A stretch of DNA of 64,000 nt, from NCBI RefSeq assembly GCF_001625215.2, contig NC_030387.2, positions 36,913,606 through 36,977,605 on the forward strand, written 5' to 3'. The position numbers and the translations under genes were made by a program. Below the pieces are notes generated by a model. The model ran no database searches, was not told the DNA's origin, and saw nothing but the letters and a program-made list of their open reading frames with translations. Source of the DNA: Daucus carota subsp. sativus (lineage: Eukaryota > Streptophyta > Magnoliopsida > Apiales > Apiaceae). Shown piece by piece: positions 10,301 to 21,965 of the stretch. The first letter of the stretch is position 1. Every line of letters begins with the position of its first letter.

Positions 10301-13105
10301 AAAACTTTAATATTTTAAAATGAATAATTTTGTAACTTATTATAAAAAATTAATTTTATTTTTATTTACGCCGAGTCCCCGTACCCGTGTCCAAAATCCG
10401 GACAGTGTCCCCGTGTCCTAGATTTTTAAAAATGCCGAGTCCGACACTCGGATATGTGTCGTGTCGGACACTTCGTACCCGAGTCTAAGCAACATAGCCT
10501 GCGAACAAGATATATATTAGTATATTATTTATTACTTAGAATATTATTACAAAGATGGAATCAATGTGTTATTAATGGCGCGATTAATTGTGTGATTAAT
10601 GGTGATTTGCGCTTAGGCGCTTGACAAGAGGAACATCTACCTCAAAATGCAACTCACGCGTCTTCTTCTTCAACTTTAATATATGATGAGGAAGAGGAAG
10701 AATGAGAATTTGAAGGACCGGAAATTGAACTAAATAACTTCAAAGCTTTTGAATTGTTGAACATTGTTAATTGATGCTTTATTATTGATCATTTTGTTAT
10801 ATTATACATGCTCTGCTATGTTTAAAAGTTAAGAATCTTATAAGTAATACTTTTGTTAAAATCTTTTTTTTTTCCTATATAGTTAAAATCTATGATCTCA
10901 TATTTTTAGACGAAAAAGCGCGTGACTAATGGCGTTGTTGCGAGTCACGCTTTGCGTGGTTAATTGGGGGGGGGGGTTTTGAATTTCTAATCTGACATTT
11001 CATCAATCAGGCAACTTTATTCAACCGAAATTCAGCATGAAATGTTTACCACCTACGAACAAGATATATATTAGTATATTAATTTATTACTAAGAATATT
11101 ATTACAAAGATGGAATCAATGTGTTACTAATGGCGCGATTAATTGTGTGATTAATGGTGCTTTGCGCTTAGGCGCTTGACAAGATGAACATCTACCTCAA
11201 AATGCAACTCACAGGCCTTCTTCTTCAACTTTAATAGATGATTAGGAAGAGGAAGAATGAGAATTTGAAGGACCGGAAATTGAACTAAATGACTTCAAAG
11301 CTTTTAAATTGTTGAACATTGTTAATTGATGCTTTATTATTGATCATTTTTTTATATTATACATGCTCTGCTATGTTTAAAAGTTAAGAATCTTATAAGT
11401 AATATTTTTGTTAAAATCTTTTTTTTTGCTATATAGTTAAAATCTATGATCTCATATTTTTGGACAAAAAAGCGCGTGACTAATGGCGCTTTTGCGAGTC
11501 GCGCTTTGCGTGACTAATGTGGTGGGGGGGGGGGGTGTTTGAATTTCTAATCTGACATTTCATCAATCATGCAACTTTATTCAACCGAAATTCAGCATGA
11601 AATGTTTACCACCAACGAACAAGATATATATATTAGTATTATTAATTTATTACTTAGAATATTATTACAAAGATGGAATTAATGTGTTATTAATGGCGTG
11701 ATTAATTGTGTGATTAATGGCGCTTTGCGCTTAGGCGCTTGACAAGAGGAACATCTACCTCAAAATGCAACTCACAGGCCTTCTTCTTCAACTTTAATAT
11801 ATGATGAGGAAGAGGAAGAATGAGAATTTGAAGGACCGGAAATTGAACTAAATGACTTCAAAGCTTTTGAATTGTTGAACATTGTTGATTGATGCTTTAT
11901 TATTGATCATTTTGTTATATTATACATGCTCTGCTATGTTTAAAAGTTAAGAATCTTATATGTAATATTTTTTTGCTATATAGTTCAAATCTATGATCTC
12001 ATATTTTTCGACAAAAAAGCGCGTGACTAATGGCGCTTTGCGAGTTGCGCTTCAAAATTAGGTCCTGTGCTTTTTAATATATTGCCACTTAAACAACGGG
12101 TTAATAATCAAGTGAGTCACCAAAGTGAACTCAATGTATCAAGTTGGTCACTGAACTCAAAACCGTCTCAAATTGGTCACTTAAGTCAGTTACATGTATC
12201 TTTAAATACGAGTTCAAAGAATAAAAGTATTATTTACTTAGATTTACACATTATTTTTGAATGTTATCACAACTTTGGACAAGGGTATGACTTCTAGCAT
12301 TTATGAAAATATATTTAGATTTTATCAAGTTTATTTGTTATTTATTTTTAATTAAAACAAAGAAATTAACTATATAATAAAAGATAAATAGCAAATAAAC
12401 TTAATAAAATCTAAATATATTATCATAAATAGTAGAAGTCATAACCTTGTACTAAGTTGTCGTAACATTTAAAAATAATGTGTAAATCTATGTAAATAAT
12501 ACTTTTATTCCTTGAATTCGTATTTAAAGATACATGTAACTGATTTAAGTGACCAATTTGAGATGGTTTTGAGTTCAGTGACCAACTTGATACATTGAGT
12601 CCACTTTGGTGACTCACTTGATTATTAACCCCTTAAACAACACTGGATGGAATTAAAGGGATCAAAGACCATTTAGTGCAAAAAAGAGTTAAAAAAATCA
12701 ATGCAACTTGTGGTCATTAATAGTAAAGCTGAAAAGTAGAATATTGTATCCTTGTAAATCAGATTGTTTCCCATTTTAGGTAACCTTTTATTGCAGTTGC
12801 TGATAGTTCAATACAAAAGATTTTAAAGCAGTGTTTATCACACTTAGAGTGCCTGTTCAACTGCAAATATTATGAGCCAATGGGTAGAATTATAGAACCA
12901 GTGGCGGACTAACCCATGGGTAAGGGCAGGTCTGGGTCCTCCCTAAAAATGTTGTGAGCTCATAATGTTGCGCTTCACAGATCTGTTGGCTACCTAAGTT
13001 AATCGTGTGTGATTCAGTGTTTATACGGCGTAATGGCGACACGGCGACCGTAGAGGGTCAGGACGCCATGGCGGACTAGGCGGACGCCATATTTAATCTG
13101 ATATA

Positions 13106-13149
<44 letters not shown>

Positions 13150-15872
13150 TTATATGCATATATTATATGTAAAATAGTATAAATATTATCAAACATTCTT
13201 GATATACACATAGGAATATTATCAAACATGTGGTGTGCACTGTGTAATTACTAATAAATATAGGTAATGAGGTATATTAAGAAAGTGAAGAAGAAGAAGA
13301 TAAGAACTAAGAAAAGAAAATAGGAAGAAGATTAAATACCTGGTGGAATGTTTGAGTCGTAATCACACGGGAGAGACTTGAGTTTTAGTATTTAGGTTAT
13401 AAGTTATAACATATAAGAGTCTGGGCCTATTGGGCCACCTTTTACTAATAATTTTTGGGCTGGGCCTGGCGCCATGGCGGTCTTAAACGCCATATGGACG
13501 CCAAACAGCGCCAAGTGACGCCATATAAGAAGTAGACTGGCGAGGAGGACGCCATGGATTTTTTTATCGCCTTATCGCCAAGGCGACGCCGTATTAACAG
13601 TGGTGTGATTTACCACACGACATTTTTGGAGAAGGTAGCAGGATTAAAACTTGTACACTGCAGATCCAAATAACTTATAACATACTTGTAGGCTGTTTAG
13701 CTAGGCATATGCTATAAAAACAATAAGCACTTGTTAATGGAAGAAGTACTAAAACAGGGGTGTGTGTGTGTGTTTTTAATTAATTCATTTTTTTCCCAAG
13801 AAAAGTTCTTTTCTCATAAATTGCAGGAACATACACTTCCTTTTGTTATCACCATGCTGTAACGCCCGTATTGAACAGTCACCTGTCAGGAATACTTGTT
13901 TATGAGTTGTAACTTTTGCTTTTGCAATTTTCTTAATTATTTTATAAAGGTTCCCCCTCCCCGCTTTTGCAATTTTCTTAATTATTTTATAAAGGTTCCC
14001 CCCCCCCCCCCCCCCGCCGCATTTTATGTCCGGGTTCACAACTGGGTGGAGTTATATGAATTTAAACTAGTTCATTTGGATCTGTGATTCCAAATAAGAG
14101 AAAACTGGCTTATATAGGAACACAAAACTACGTTATATATGAAAATGCAACCCTACTAAATTAGTAGATTCTGAGCTGCTTTCTGCTAAATAGTAAGTAT
14201 GCGGCGTGAAAGTGTAATGATCTAGTAGAGCATATATAAGTGTATTGATCTGATAGAGATGTTTAGCACCATTGCCAGTTGCCACAAATCTTTATTAGGA
14301 GCTGGTTGTGATTTTCTTGTATTTTTCTATGTAGATATTGTTTATTTGTTTTCTCTTGGAGGTAATTTTGGATCCGAATCCAGTAAATGCGAGTTTAAAA
14401 CAACAGCAAATGGGATGCCACAGTTATCTGTATGCTGCAATTATGCACGCAATGGCGCATGTGTTTATAATTCCAGAAGGGATGATTACATATTATTTCC
14501 AAAAACAATTTAATTTCTCCGTTGGGTAGTTATGCACCATTGCCACAAATCTTTATTAGGAGCTGATAGTGATTTTCTTGTATTTTTCTATGTAGATAAT
14601 TATTTATTTGTTTTCTCTTGGAGGTAATTTTGGACCCGAATCCAGTAAAAGCGAGTGTAAAAGAATAGCAAATGGGACGCCACAATTATCTGTATGTTGC
14701 GATTATGCACGCAATGCGCATGTGTTTATAATTCTAGAAGGGATGATTAACATATTATTTCCAAAAACAATTTAATTGCTCCGTTGGGCAGTTATGCTTT
14801 CCATTTAATCTTGCACCAGAGTAAGAATAGTTTTGTTACTAGTTTTCAAGCAATTTTTATCGAAAGATCCCATCCCCCCCCCAACCCAAACCAAAAAAGA
14901 CATTATCCGTGTGTGATAGTTATCTTAGTTATCCTTTTTGTAAGATTAATGTTGTTGTTAATTACAGTATGAATTATGAAGAGTTTCTTAGCATTTGATT
15001 TGAAACCTGAACTTTTCATGATTATGATACAGCTTATTCCTGACTAGAAATTGTCATATATAAGCTGTCCTGGTGTTTTATTAGTTCTTTGTCTTTTTAC
15101 CTTTCTAGCTACTAAATTTTTCGTAACTCTCTTGTAGGTGCCTGGTAAATCTGCACAAGATTGTTTTGATAGAGTACATGCTGACCATCTGACTCCTCGT
15201 CCTCGTTCAAGAGCAAAAGTACTGAACTCATCACCCGTTTTGTACTCTCCTTCAAAGTTGCTTGATTCCATAAGATCAAAGAGTAAAAGGCCTGGACACA
15301 CTAAACAAAAGGGTCAGGCTGTGCAGAAAACTATGAGAAAGTTACTGCAAAAGGAGTTTCAGGTTAACAGAGAACAAAATGCAGACCTGTTCTCCATACT
15401 TGAGCCCCAAGTAAGTTTGTCTCCTAATGCATTACAGCAGGGCGTAAACTGTTCTACCCCAAAACAGGAGAACCCTAAACTGCTTAGAAGATGCCAGGAG
15501 ACATCTTCTTCAGACCGCAGAAAGCAGTGTTTACAAATTAATAGCATGAACGAAGCCAGAGGTGCAAGTCCACCAGTTCTAAAGCCAGTTAAGAACAAAG
15601 CGTTGCATGAAAAATATATTGACAAGCTACATGCTAGGAGAAGAGCAGGGTCTGCAAAGGCTGCAAAATCCAGCCTTCAGGCTCGAGATAGAAAGGAGTG
15701 CCGTGTTCAGAAAAATGCCGTTGAATCTGCAAAAAATGCATTGCTGGATGATGCAAGAGTTGCTATAAAGCAGTACCAACATAAGCAGGCCAATGACTTT
15801 AGCATCCGTCCTGATGATGATGATGATGTTCTTTTTGGTGATGAGGATACAGATGGAGAGAATAGTTTATAA
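7368..15872 (+). CDS. SANT/Myb-domain nuclear protein, two coding exons (7368-8588, 15138-15872)
   Basis: Exon 1 gives 407 residues and ends at AAG|GTATTT. Exon 2 starts after TTGTAG at 15138 in the same phase, giving a 651-residue protein. The N-terminal half is basic, with short RRSPRF / RRSPRIL / RRSVRLAGKEN motifs near residues 44, 64 and 147. An internal repeat of about 49 residues (from residues 209 and 258) shares SVQAxIGLPVQSVGE. A SANT/Myb-like domain spans the splice junction: W379 of GWTKEQESALQKAYLAADP, then FWKDVAKKV, then PGKSAQDCFDRVHADHLTPR. The C-terminus is acidic (DDDDDVLFGDEDTDGENSL). Such domains bind chromatin or DNA, so a nuclear role is likely, but I do not recognise the family and assign no symbol. 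The alternative in-frame start at 7447 is possible. The 6.5-kb intron is full of repeats, and part of exon 1 is copied inverted inside it. Confidence 0.85.
7800..9272. repeat. Long inverted repeat: exon 1 segment and its reverse copy in the intron
   Basis: Arm 1 (7800-8367, coding exon 1) is nearly identical in reverse complement to arm 2 (8704-9272, within intron 1). Both arms are about 568 bp and the spacer is 336 bp (8368-8703). The arms include both 49-residue protein repeats and end in the same G-run. Differences are scattered single bases and a few small changes, so the event is fairly recent. A primary transcript of the gene would contain both arms and could fold into a long, nearly perfect hairpin. 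The open frames in arm 2 are relics of exon 1 and are not separate genes. Confidence 0.93.
9279..12055. repeat. Tandem satellite of about 555-563-bp units in intron 1
   Basis: The motif ACATCTACCTCAAAATGCAA recurs at about 9285, 10632, 11187 and 11750. Each is followed by the same order of blocks: a GAGGAAGAGGAAGAATGAGAA block, a TTATTGATCATTTT block, a GCGCGTGACTAATGGCGC block, a run of 9-13 G, and a TTAATTGTGTGATTAATGG block. Units 2 to 3 are 555 bp apart and 3 to 4 are 563 bp apart. The first unit is split by a Mutator-like insertion and the last is cut short near 12055. The array starts where the inverted exon copy stops. No coding potential. Confidence 0.9.
9707..10497. mobile_element. 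Mutator-like (MULE) non-autonomous element inside satellite unit 1
   Basis: A perfect 9-bp direct repeat CCTGCGAAC flanks it (9698-9706 and 10498-10506), and the sequence either side joins into a normal satellite unit as in the neighbouring units. The ends are inverted: TGTGTTACTCCGACCCGTCA at the left, and the reverse of the right end reads CTATGTTGCTTAGACTCGGG. Subterminal parts are rich in CGACACGACACGG-type motifs. A 9-bp target duplication is the Mutator-superfamily hallmark. A 103-bp segment (10078-10180) is repeated in tandem (10181-10286). There is no transposase. Confidence 0.85.
12098..12632. mobile_element. Fold-back Mutator-like element with long inverted repeats
   Basis: Two long arms (about 12098-12345 and 12372-12632) are reverse complements with scattered mismatches and begin GGGTTAATAATCAAGTGAGT. 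An exact 9-bp duplication TTAAACAAC flanks the element (12089-12097 and 12633-12641). About 25 bp separate the arms, so almost the whole element is terminal inverted repeat, as in fold-back MULEs. The open frames on opposite strands in the two arms mirror each other and are not genes. Confidence 0.85.
13015..13602. mobile_element. Non-autonomous hAT element, GGCG-rich ends
   Basis: The ends are CAGTGTTTATACGGCG (13015) and, reversed from the right, CACTGTTAATACGGCG. They are flanked by the exact 8-bp repeat GTGTGATT (13007-13014 and 13603-13610). The subterminal parts contain many copies of ATGGCG / CGCCAT in both orientations (GACGCCATGGCGG and similar). The middle has a (TA)n tract near 13110-13146. 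It has no coding capacity. The 5-CAGTG end plus 8-bp duplication place it in hAT. Confidence 0.88.
13918..14015. repeat. 45-bp tandem duplication followed by a C-run
   Basis: The block starting GCTTTTGCAATTTTCTTAAT occurs at 13918 and again at 13963, each ending in a C-run. The second run is about 18 C. A (GT)n tract precedes it near 13757-13775. All of this is in intron 1 of the SANT gene. Confidence 0.85.
14266..14795. repeat. Tandem duplication of about 265 bp in intron 1
   Basis: Sequence from ACCATTGCCAGTTGCC (about 14267) through CTCCGTTGGG is repeated from about 14532 with substitutions and a few small indels. The two copies lie head to tail with no flanking transposon ends. Frames in it are not conserved between copies, so it is non-coding. 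Confidence 0.85.
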
Positions 15873-16234
15873 CCTTTTTTTTTTATATTGATACCAGTGC
15901 CTCAGAGTTGATCATATAACTAGCCTTAGTCAGTTGAAACGATATCTGTTTGTATTCAGTTTTACAGTCGGGGATCAAACTAGGCATCAGGATAGACGTG
16001 ACATTCGGAATTTTGAACTTAATGTGTTGAGCTCTTCCCCCCTTCTCCCCGCAAATTTTAATAAAGATTGAAAGACCTTGATACATTTAACTTTGTCTCG
16101 GTTCATTTTGCACTCCGGAGATGAGGCCCTGTGTCATTATGCAATGTATAATTGGCAAGACCCTGCGTCGTTATGCAATGTATAATTGGCAAATTCCTCT
16201 GGGATTGATGTTGAAAGTGTATTTAATTGACTAT

Positions 16235-16613
16235 GGTTGTGTTCATTTGGATGAAATAAAATGAGAGAATGGAATGAAGAAGTAATAAAGTTTAAAGGAG
16301 AAGCAAGAATGCATGAAGTGGAATGAACAAGTGATAAATTTTAAATAAGAAACAAGAATGTAAGTAATAAATTTTAAAGGATAAACAAGAATGTATGAGA
16401 CTAGTGAGTGAGCTTGAATGAGTCTAAATTTTCTATGATAAAGATTGTTGGGAAAGTAGTGAAATAATGGAATGGAACATTTCTTTCAAAATATGTGAAT
16501 TAGATTTTTAGTTCAAATAAAGTGTAAAATGGAATAAAGATTATAAACATTTCTTCCAACATCTCTTGAATACAGTATAAATTTCATTCTATTCAATTCA
16601 GGTGAACGCAGCC
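16235..16613. mobile_element. MITE-like inverted-repeat element
   Basis: The left end is GGTTGTGTTCATTTGGATGA. The reverse of the right end is GGCTGCGTTCACCTGAATTG, followed on both sides by matching ATAAAATG / ATAGAATG blocks. It is AT-rich and non-coding, with internal short repeats of GAATGAAGAAGTAATAAA type. No clear target duplication, so the superfamily is open. Confidence 0.5.
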
Positions 16614-17250
16614 CAAGAGGTGAGGAGTATCAAAGCTGAATTTATAGAGTGATCCTCTAAATGGAGAGAATATCTTCTATATTTCATTCTCTTACAATAT
16701 ATTTTTTAGATATCTGTAGTTTTTTTCCTCGTTCACTTGAGGCGATAGTCCTATGATTTGTGAAAATGTACACTATTTAACTATTTTTGAATTTTATTGG
16801 TTCAGATGAAATGTTCGATGAAGAAAGCTGAAAGCCTCTGTAGTTTGTAATTCGTACTATATGAGGTTTTCAGCTTGGTCTTGTAATAATTCAACATGAA
16901 CATGACCGTAAGGTAATATGACAGTAAATAAGTTTACCAACTGCATAAATAACAATAGATAGAAACAATAAGATTCAAAAGCTGTATAATTGTTAAGTCA
17001 ATAATAGATAGGAATTTTGATAAAAAGAAAACGCCAAAATGTCTAAATCCCTTTCCACAAACATACCTTTTGATTGAAGTGCTTTTAGGACTTATATAGC
17101 CATACAATAGCGACTCCTACTTTGTTTGCTTCAAATTAAAGCCTTAAAGCAAGCTCAAAATATTCTGTCCCCCCTCCGATTCTCACATGTAAATATACTT
17201 GATTTTTAACAACATGCTCCAACATCTGTGGCCACATCTAGCTTTATAGA

Positions 17251-17445
17251 AGGCGTTTGGTTCATGATTAATAAGTCCGGTTAACGGAAATTGAAACCTC
17301 TGTCATGTGTTGTTATTTGAATTAGTAATTTCGTGACATGAAAAAAGGAACCTCAATCCCTAAGAGGAGTTACACTCCTCTTAGACTCATACCCTTAATT
17401 CTCGTTCTCATTCTCGATTCTAATTCTCACGATCCAAACACCCCC
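17251..17445. mobile_element. Small MITE-like element (GGGTGTTTGG type ends)
   Basis: It starts AGGCGTTTGGTTCATGATTA, and the reverse of its right end is GGGGGTGTTTGGATCGTGAG. The element is about 195 bp and non-coding. Such 'GTGTTTGGTT' ended MITEs are frequent in plant gene flanks. No target duplication is certain. Confidence 0.4.
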
Positions 17446-17697
17446 TGTATCTTCGATTACCTAAAGCATTCTTGATCAATCATAAGATAGCCCTTCTGTT
17501 GAACTTAACCATTTTATGCCTAGAGATAGTATGTATGTTCCTTAGATCATGGTAAAATATTTATAAAACATTAGACATCATTATATCAATCTAATTATTG
17601 AAACAACAGCAAGAAGAAAACGTTAACTCATTACAGCTAACATGGCAAAAGATAACAACATCCCATTTGCTTCAGCTCAGACATGTTCGTCATGTCT

Positions 17698-17839
17698 GCT
17701 GGTCGCGGATTTCTTCTAACAACATTTCCCACCATAGCCTGCATAACCTGCATTCCGGCATAACTCTTGCTGGTCGCGGATTTCTTCTAAAAACATTTCC
17801 CGCCATAGCCTGCATAGCCTGCATTCCGGCATAACTCTT
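17698..17839. repeat. 71-bp tandem duplication across the end of the bHLH gene
   Basis: Two adjacent 71-bp copies (17698-17768, 17769-17839) differ at about four positions. The right copy contains the last codons and stop (17787-17789) of the bHLH gene. The left copy therefore repeats the coding end inside the 3' UTR in another frame (71 is not a multiple of three). Confidence 0.92.
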
Positions 17840-19202
17840 GTTTGATATCTTCACATCCTACAAACTTCTGGTTGTCCACCGCCTATAATTATCAAAACAA
17901 AATATATGTAGAATTACACATCTTGCGAGTTCTTGTGCAATCAACTAAAGAGTTAAAATAATTTCTTTAAAAATATACCTCGGAACAAGTAGCTTGCAGG
18001 CTAAAATCACTGAAACAACTAACAACACATTGTTGAATATCCAGGCCTAATGCTTCAATCGTTTCCACTGTTGACAGCAGTAGTCCGGGCTTTGTTGCAC
18101 AACAGATCTCAATCCGTGTACTCTCATCCTTCCTTTCGACATCAAACTAATACAAAATTTGGTATTTTAGAGATTTTATCAACCTTGACCCATAATTATA
18201 AATTGGATTCTCCAGTGTGTGCCCATAGGCACACGCTAACGACGACTTTTTAGTTACGTGATGGATTTTTAAAGATTAATGATTAAGTATACCTTAGTCG
18301 GGCTTATTGGAATGACTTCATTAGTGTCCTCATTCGAGGATGCCATCAAGTTCATATGATTGCTTTCAGCTTCTGTATCGACTTCCTCTTTTAACTTGTG
18401 GATCCTTTCCTGAAGATCCTTCACATAATCTATGGTGTCGCCAACTATAGAAGTCCTGTCCATCTTCTTGTTGACAATAATCATTCGTAAATAGTCCAGA
18501 CAAATATATCATCAATTCAAACAAACACACACAAGAGCAGGGCTAGTTTTCAGTAGACTCTTCAAGGCAATGTAATAAATTGAACACACACAAAAGTGAG
18601 AGAGCTAGAGTGCAAACCTTGCTTATCTTAGGAACAATTGATCTGAGCATGGAAAGACGGTCATTCAATCGCTTCCTTCGCCTTCTTTCTGCCATTAAAT
18701 TCTTCGAGGGCTGCCCTTCAACCTTTGTAGATTTTCTCTTCCTGTCCTGATCAGATGATCCCACATTAAAAACTAGCACATTTTCGAAACAAGCTTGGTC
18801 CTTGTCATGATCCTTTGATGAGCTACCATTATCGCGAAGATCATTCAAGAGAACCTCACAAGCTTGTCCATTTTCCACTTGCCCTGATTTATATTCATGG
18901 TCTTGCAGGACAGGAAAAGGAGGTTCAGCATTCTTGATGAACTCAGATGGATCAATAACATCCTCAGGCCTCAAATAGCCATTGTTAAAAGGGCAATACT
19001 CATTATAAGGAAATGCAAAGCTGGGAATTTCTGCTTGGGATGAAGTGATGAGCTCAGAGAATGAAACATTTGAAGTACCCAAATCAAAGCTCTCATAATA
19101 AGATCCACAGCTCAAATAGCTTGGCAAAACCTGCTGCTCATTCACTCCATTAGGTGGTGCAGACAAGAACTCTTCAAAGAAAACATGTTGACTACTTTCC
19201 AT
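17787..19202 (-). CDS. bHLH transcription factor, bHLH93/bHLH61-like, 4 exons
   Basis: Exons (5' to 3'): 19202-18618, 18463-18293, 18146-17979, 17882-17787, all with GT-AG sites and phase-0 junctions, giving 339 residues. Residues 168-215 form the b[23 protein letters not shown], then [20 protein letters not shown] and a leucine-containing second helix. The His of the classic H-E-R set is replaced by Ala, but Glu and Arg remain, as in this subfamily. A C-terminal ACT-like segment ([18 protein letters not shown]..., exon 3) suits dimerisation. The ending [12 protein letters not shown] carries an extra AGY against the NAGYGG ending I recall for bHLH93. Relatives act in nuclear control of flowering and stomatal or reproductive development. 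Intron 1 is 154 bp and splits the basic-HLH region at KISK|MDRT. Downstream of the stop, the end of the gene is duplicated (71-bp repeat). Confidence 0.93.
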
Positions 19203-21580
19203 CTTTAGATCTCATTCACTCTTACCAAACTTTAAAGACTCAAGGTAAAGTCTTGACAGCTGATTACATGTTGATATAATGTAAGAATAAGCTGCTATCT
19301 CTCAGCTAATAGTACTAAAAGTGTACTATGAATTATAAAAACATTACAGAATGTTTTATAATGTTATTTTTGGGAAATATGAGCAACAGCACATGATTGA
19401 TCTGGAATCTACCTATCTTTCTCTTTGTATTGAATTTAAAGTACTATTGTTTTGCACCTAAGTCTTCAATCAGACAGTCTGAAGATATATTTGAACCCCA
19501 TATCCTGGAAAGGTTTGACCCACAAGTATGTGTTAACAGATGAAAATGAAGCTAACTCCAAAAGACCTGTCATCTTGCCTACAGAAAAAGAGACTGTCAG
19601 ATTCTCTGTAATGCATAGTTTATATTTCATGGCCACTCTTTTCTAAAATCACAATGTCCCAAGTTTTGAGATCTTTTGGTTTTTTATTCAATTCTGTATC
19701 ATCACTTTTTTAACCATAACATGGACTAGCTCTGCCCATTAGCTTTGGTTACTGTGATTATTAGATTCCATATTGGTCCTTATTATGTGAGTCTTATTGT
19801 GTTATTGTACTTTCAGGGTTTTCATAAAGGCTCTAGGCCGTGACATGTGTATGTTAATAGCATATGTTCGGCTGGAAAAAAAAAACGCTGGACATCTTAA
19901 CTCTCCATAATCCATTTGTCTCTTTGTTTTGGACCATGGCTTTAATAGCAGTATACTATACACTGATATGCTAAAATGAAGCTTGTCTGCAAAAAGCATT
20001 TAGATATATTAGTTGCATACTATATTTTTAGCAGAGGTCGAAACTCTGATTTTCTCTCGACTCAAAAATAGACGTTTCTGCTTAGCAAAAAAAAAAAAGA
20101 CGTTTCAATAAAAGAAATTTAGTTCGTCGAGAAAATATTACTACAGAGAATGAATTTACGCAGATTTTTATCGTCGATAACGTCTGCTTTCAGTACGTTA
20201 ACAAATGTTACTCTATGTAGCAAAAACATTCTCTCACATAACACATTAACACATGAACTGATGAAAGAGCAATAGGATATCAGAAATCTGATTAAAACAC
20301 GCATCTCGAGAAAGTGTGGATCCAGAGGCCGCGTTGGAAAGGAATGGGGACACTTGTCGTCTAACTGTGAATTGAACTTCTCGAATCTTTACAAGTGCCA
20401 GAGATGATGAACCTGTGAACTTGTCACATTATTTAGCAATTTCATAGTAATATCTAGCTCAAGCTTAAATGTTGCAGTCCTCTAGCATTAACAAGTTCTT
20501 CATTTAACAACACATTTCCGCTATAAATAATGCTGTAATAGTCTAAAAACAGCTTCAATTTATTATTTTAAGAGTGATAAAGATGAAATTTCAAGTATTC
20601 ACTGGCTTCTGCTATACAGGTCAGGATGTTTATCCAAACACACATTGTAGACGCTCACAGCTTAGCAAGTAATGCTGAAAAACAAATATGCAATTGTTCG
20701 AGAAAGTACAATAATATCAATATTTGACAAGATTTGGAATATCGACATTTGAATAAAGATCCTCGACATCCGGTAAAAAGAGCAGGAAGGTAACATTGGA
20801 CCAAGAGATGATTGGACGTTAAATGTCTCGTTATTATGTTTTGTAGTTGCTAAATTTTTGTACAAAATAAAAAGTTCAGTGGGGTGGAAACTGATGAATA
20901 TACAAATGGTCGCGTACTGAAAACCAAGTGGGCTGTCTCCGACAAGGATCTTTTTTTATTTTGCTTCTGAATGAAGTTAGAAGATTGATGTTCTGTTCAT
21001 CAGCCAGCCATTGCTTCAGAAAATTGATCAAAGAATATGCATGCATGATTAAGATTGTCAATCAGCTGAACCGAGTTGAATCTCATCAAACTAAAGTTTA
21101 AGATGGACTAATGAATGGTTCGGGTTCAGAATGGAGTTCGCACGAATCAAACTTTGTAAGCACGGCCAGACAAAAGTTAGATTTGGATTTAGCCTTGAAA
21201 TCTCCGATCTATTAGAGCAAGTCATGTAGGAGCCAGTCTGATTCGAGACATGGTATATCTGCATCCAGATATGCCATTCTTTTGGAATTGATATTTTTTC
21301 AATAAATTATGACAATGATCGAAGCATTTTGAACGTTGCATTGGGCTTGCTTTTACTATATTGTTGGGCCTGTTTTTACTATATTATTAGCGATGGACTT
21401 AAAAGTTCCAATCATATGTGTCAAGGTCCATTATTTACGGCGGTCCATTTTTTACGCATATATGAGGTTTGATAACATGCACAAAATTAGTATTTTTAAA
21501 CTTTTTTCTAAATATTTGTTATATTTTTATTCAGAAAAAAATTATAAAAATATTAATATTTAATATATAATGGACCAGAG
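19203..21580. other. Intergenic spacer upstream of the bHLH gene
   Basis: About 2.4 kb of AT-rich sequence. The first 300 bp left of the gene would hold its promoter, but no motif is strong enough to call. Short frames (for example near 19452, 19802, 20119, 20662) have no resemblance to proteins I know. Nothing else recognised. Confidence 0.45.
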
Positions 21581-21585
21581 GAGTA

Positions 21586-21965
21586 CTCCCTTTGTCCCAT
21601 TTTATATTTATTTTTCCCTTTTACATGTTAAAAAAAATGGCTCTTCAATTTACGGTATTTGTCTAAGATTATTAAACCATACACCTATAAACTACCTTTA
21701 TTTAATATCCTCTACCTCTTTTAATGTGATTAAAATCAAGTCAAGGATTCATTTCTTAAAAATAATGTTAGTCAAAATGGTGCATACATACTTTAACTGA
21801 AATTTACATTTGTCATATAATATTTATCATGTATTTAGTCTATTTTAATATGCAAATTTCAAATTTAAAAATAATGAATATGTAAGTCATAATATTTAGT
21901 CAAAAATGGTTCAATTTAACTTTTTAAAAACCAAAATGAACATTAAAAAAAGACGAAGAGAATAA
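21586..21965. mobile_element. Possible decayed Stowaway-like MITE
   Basis: The left end is TACTCCCTTTGTCCCATTTT. The reverse of the region near 21930-21965 reads TTATTCTCTTCGTCTTTTTT, then ATGTTCATTTTGG, which resembles it only loosely. CTCCCT-GTCCC at the edge after TA is the Stowaway signature, but the right end is degraded. Confidence 0.35.

Larger units (their letters stand above)
15873..17697. other. Intergenic spacer between two convergent genes
   Basis: This is the 3' flank of the SANT gene and of the bHLH gene, which converge here. A 26-bp motif (CAATGTATAATTGGCAA) is repeated at about 16141 and 16175. Two inverted-repeat elements (separate entries) lie at 16235-16613 and 17251-17445. 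I see no gene. Confidence 0.5.

Noticed and set aside
9300-12055. LTR retrotransposon signature in the intron repeats
   Set aside because: The copies are head-to-tail units of similar length without primer-binding site, polypurine tract or any gag/pol frame; they form a satellite.
12067-12617. Mirror-image frames on both strands as a gene pair
   Set aside because: They lie in the two arms of one fold-back transposon and translate to the same peptide because the arms are inverted copies.
12890-12960. CAGTGGCGGA-type hAT end near 12900
   Set aside because: Only one end is recognisable and no matching inverted end or target duplication was found nearby.
20300-20400. Zinc-knuckle-like cysteine pattern near 20310-20390
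   Set aside because: The spacing of Cys and His does not fit CX2CX4HX4C and no flanking protein similarity was seen.
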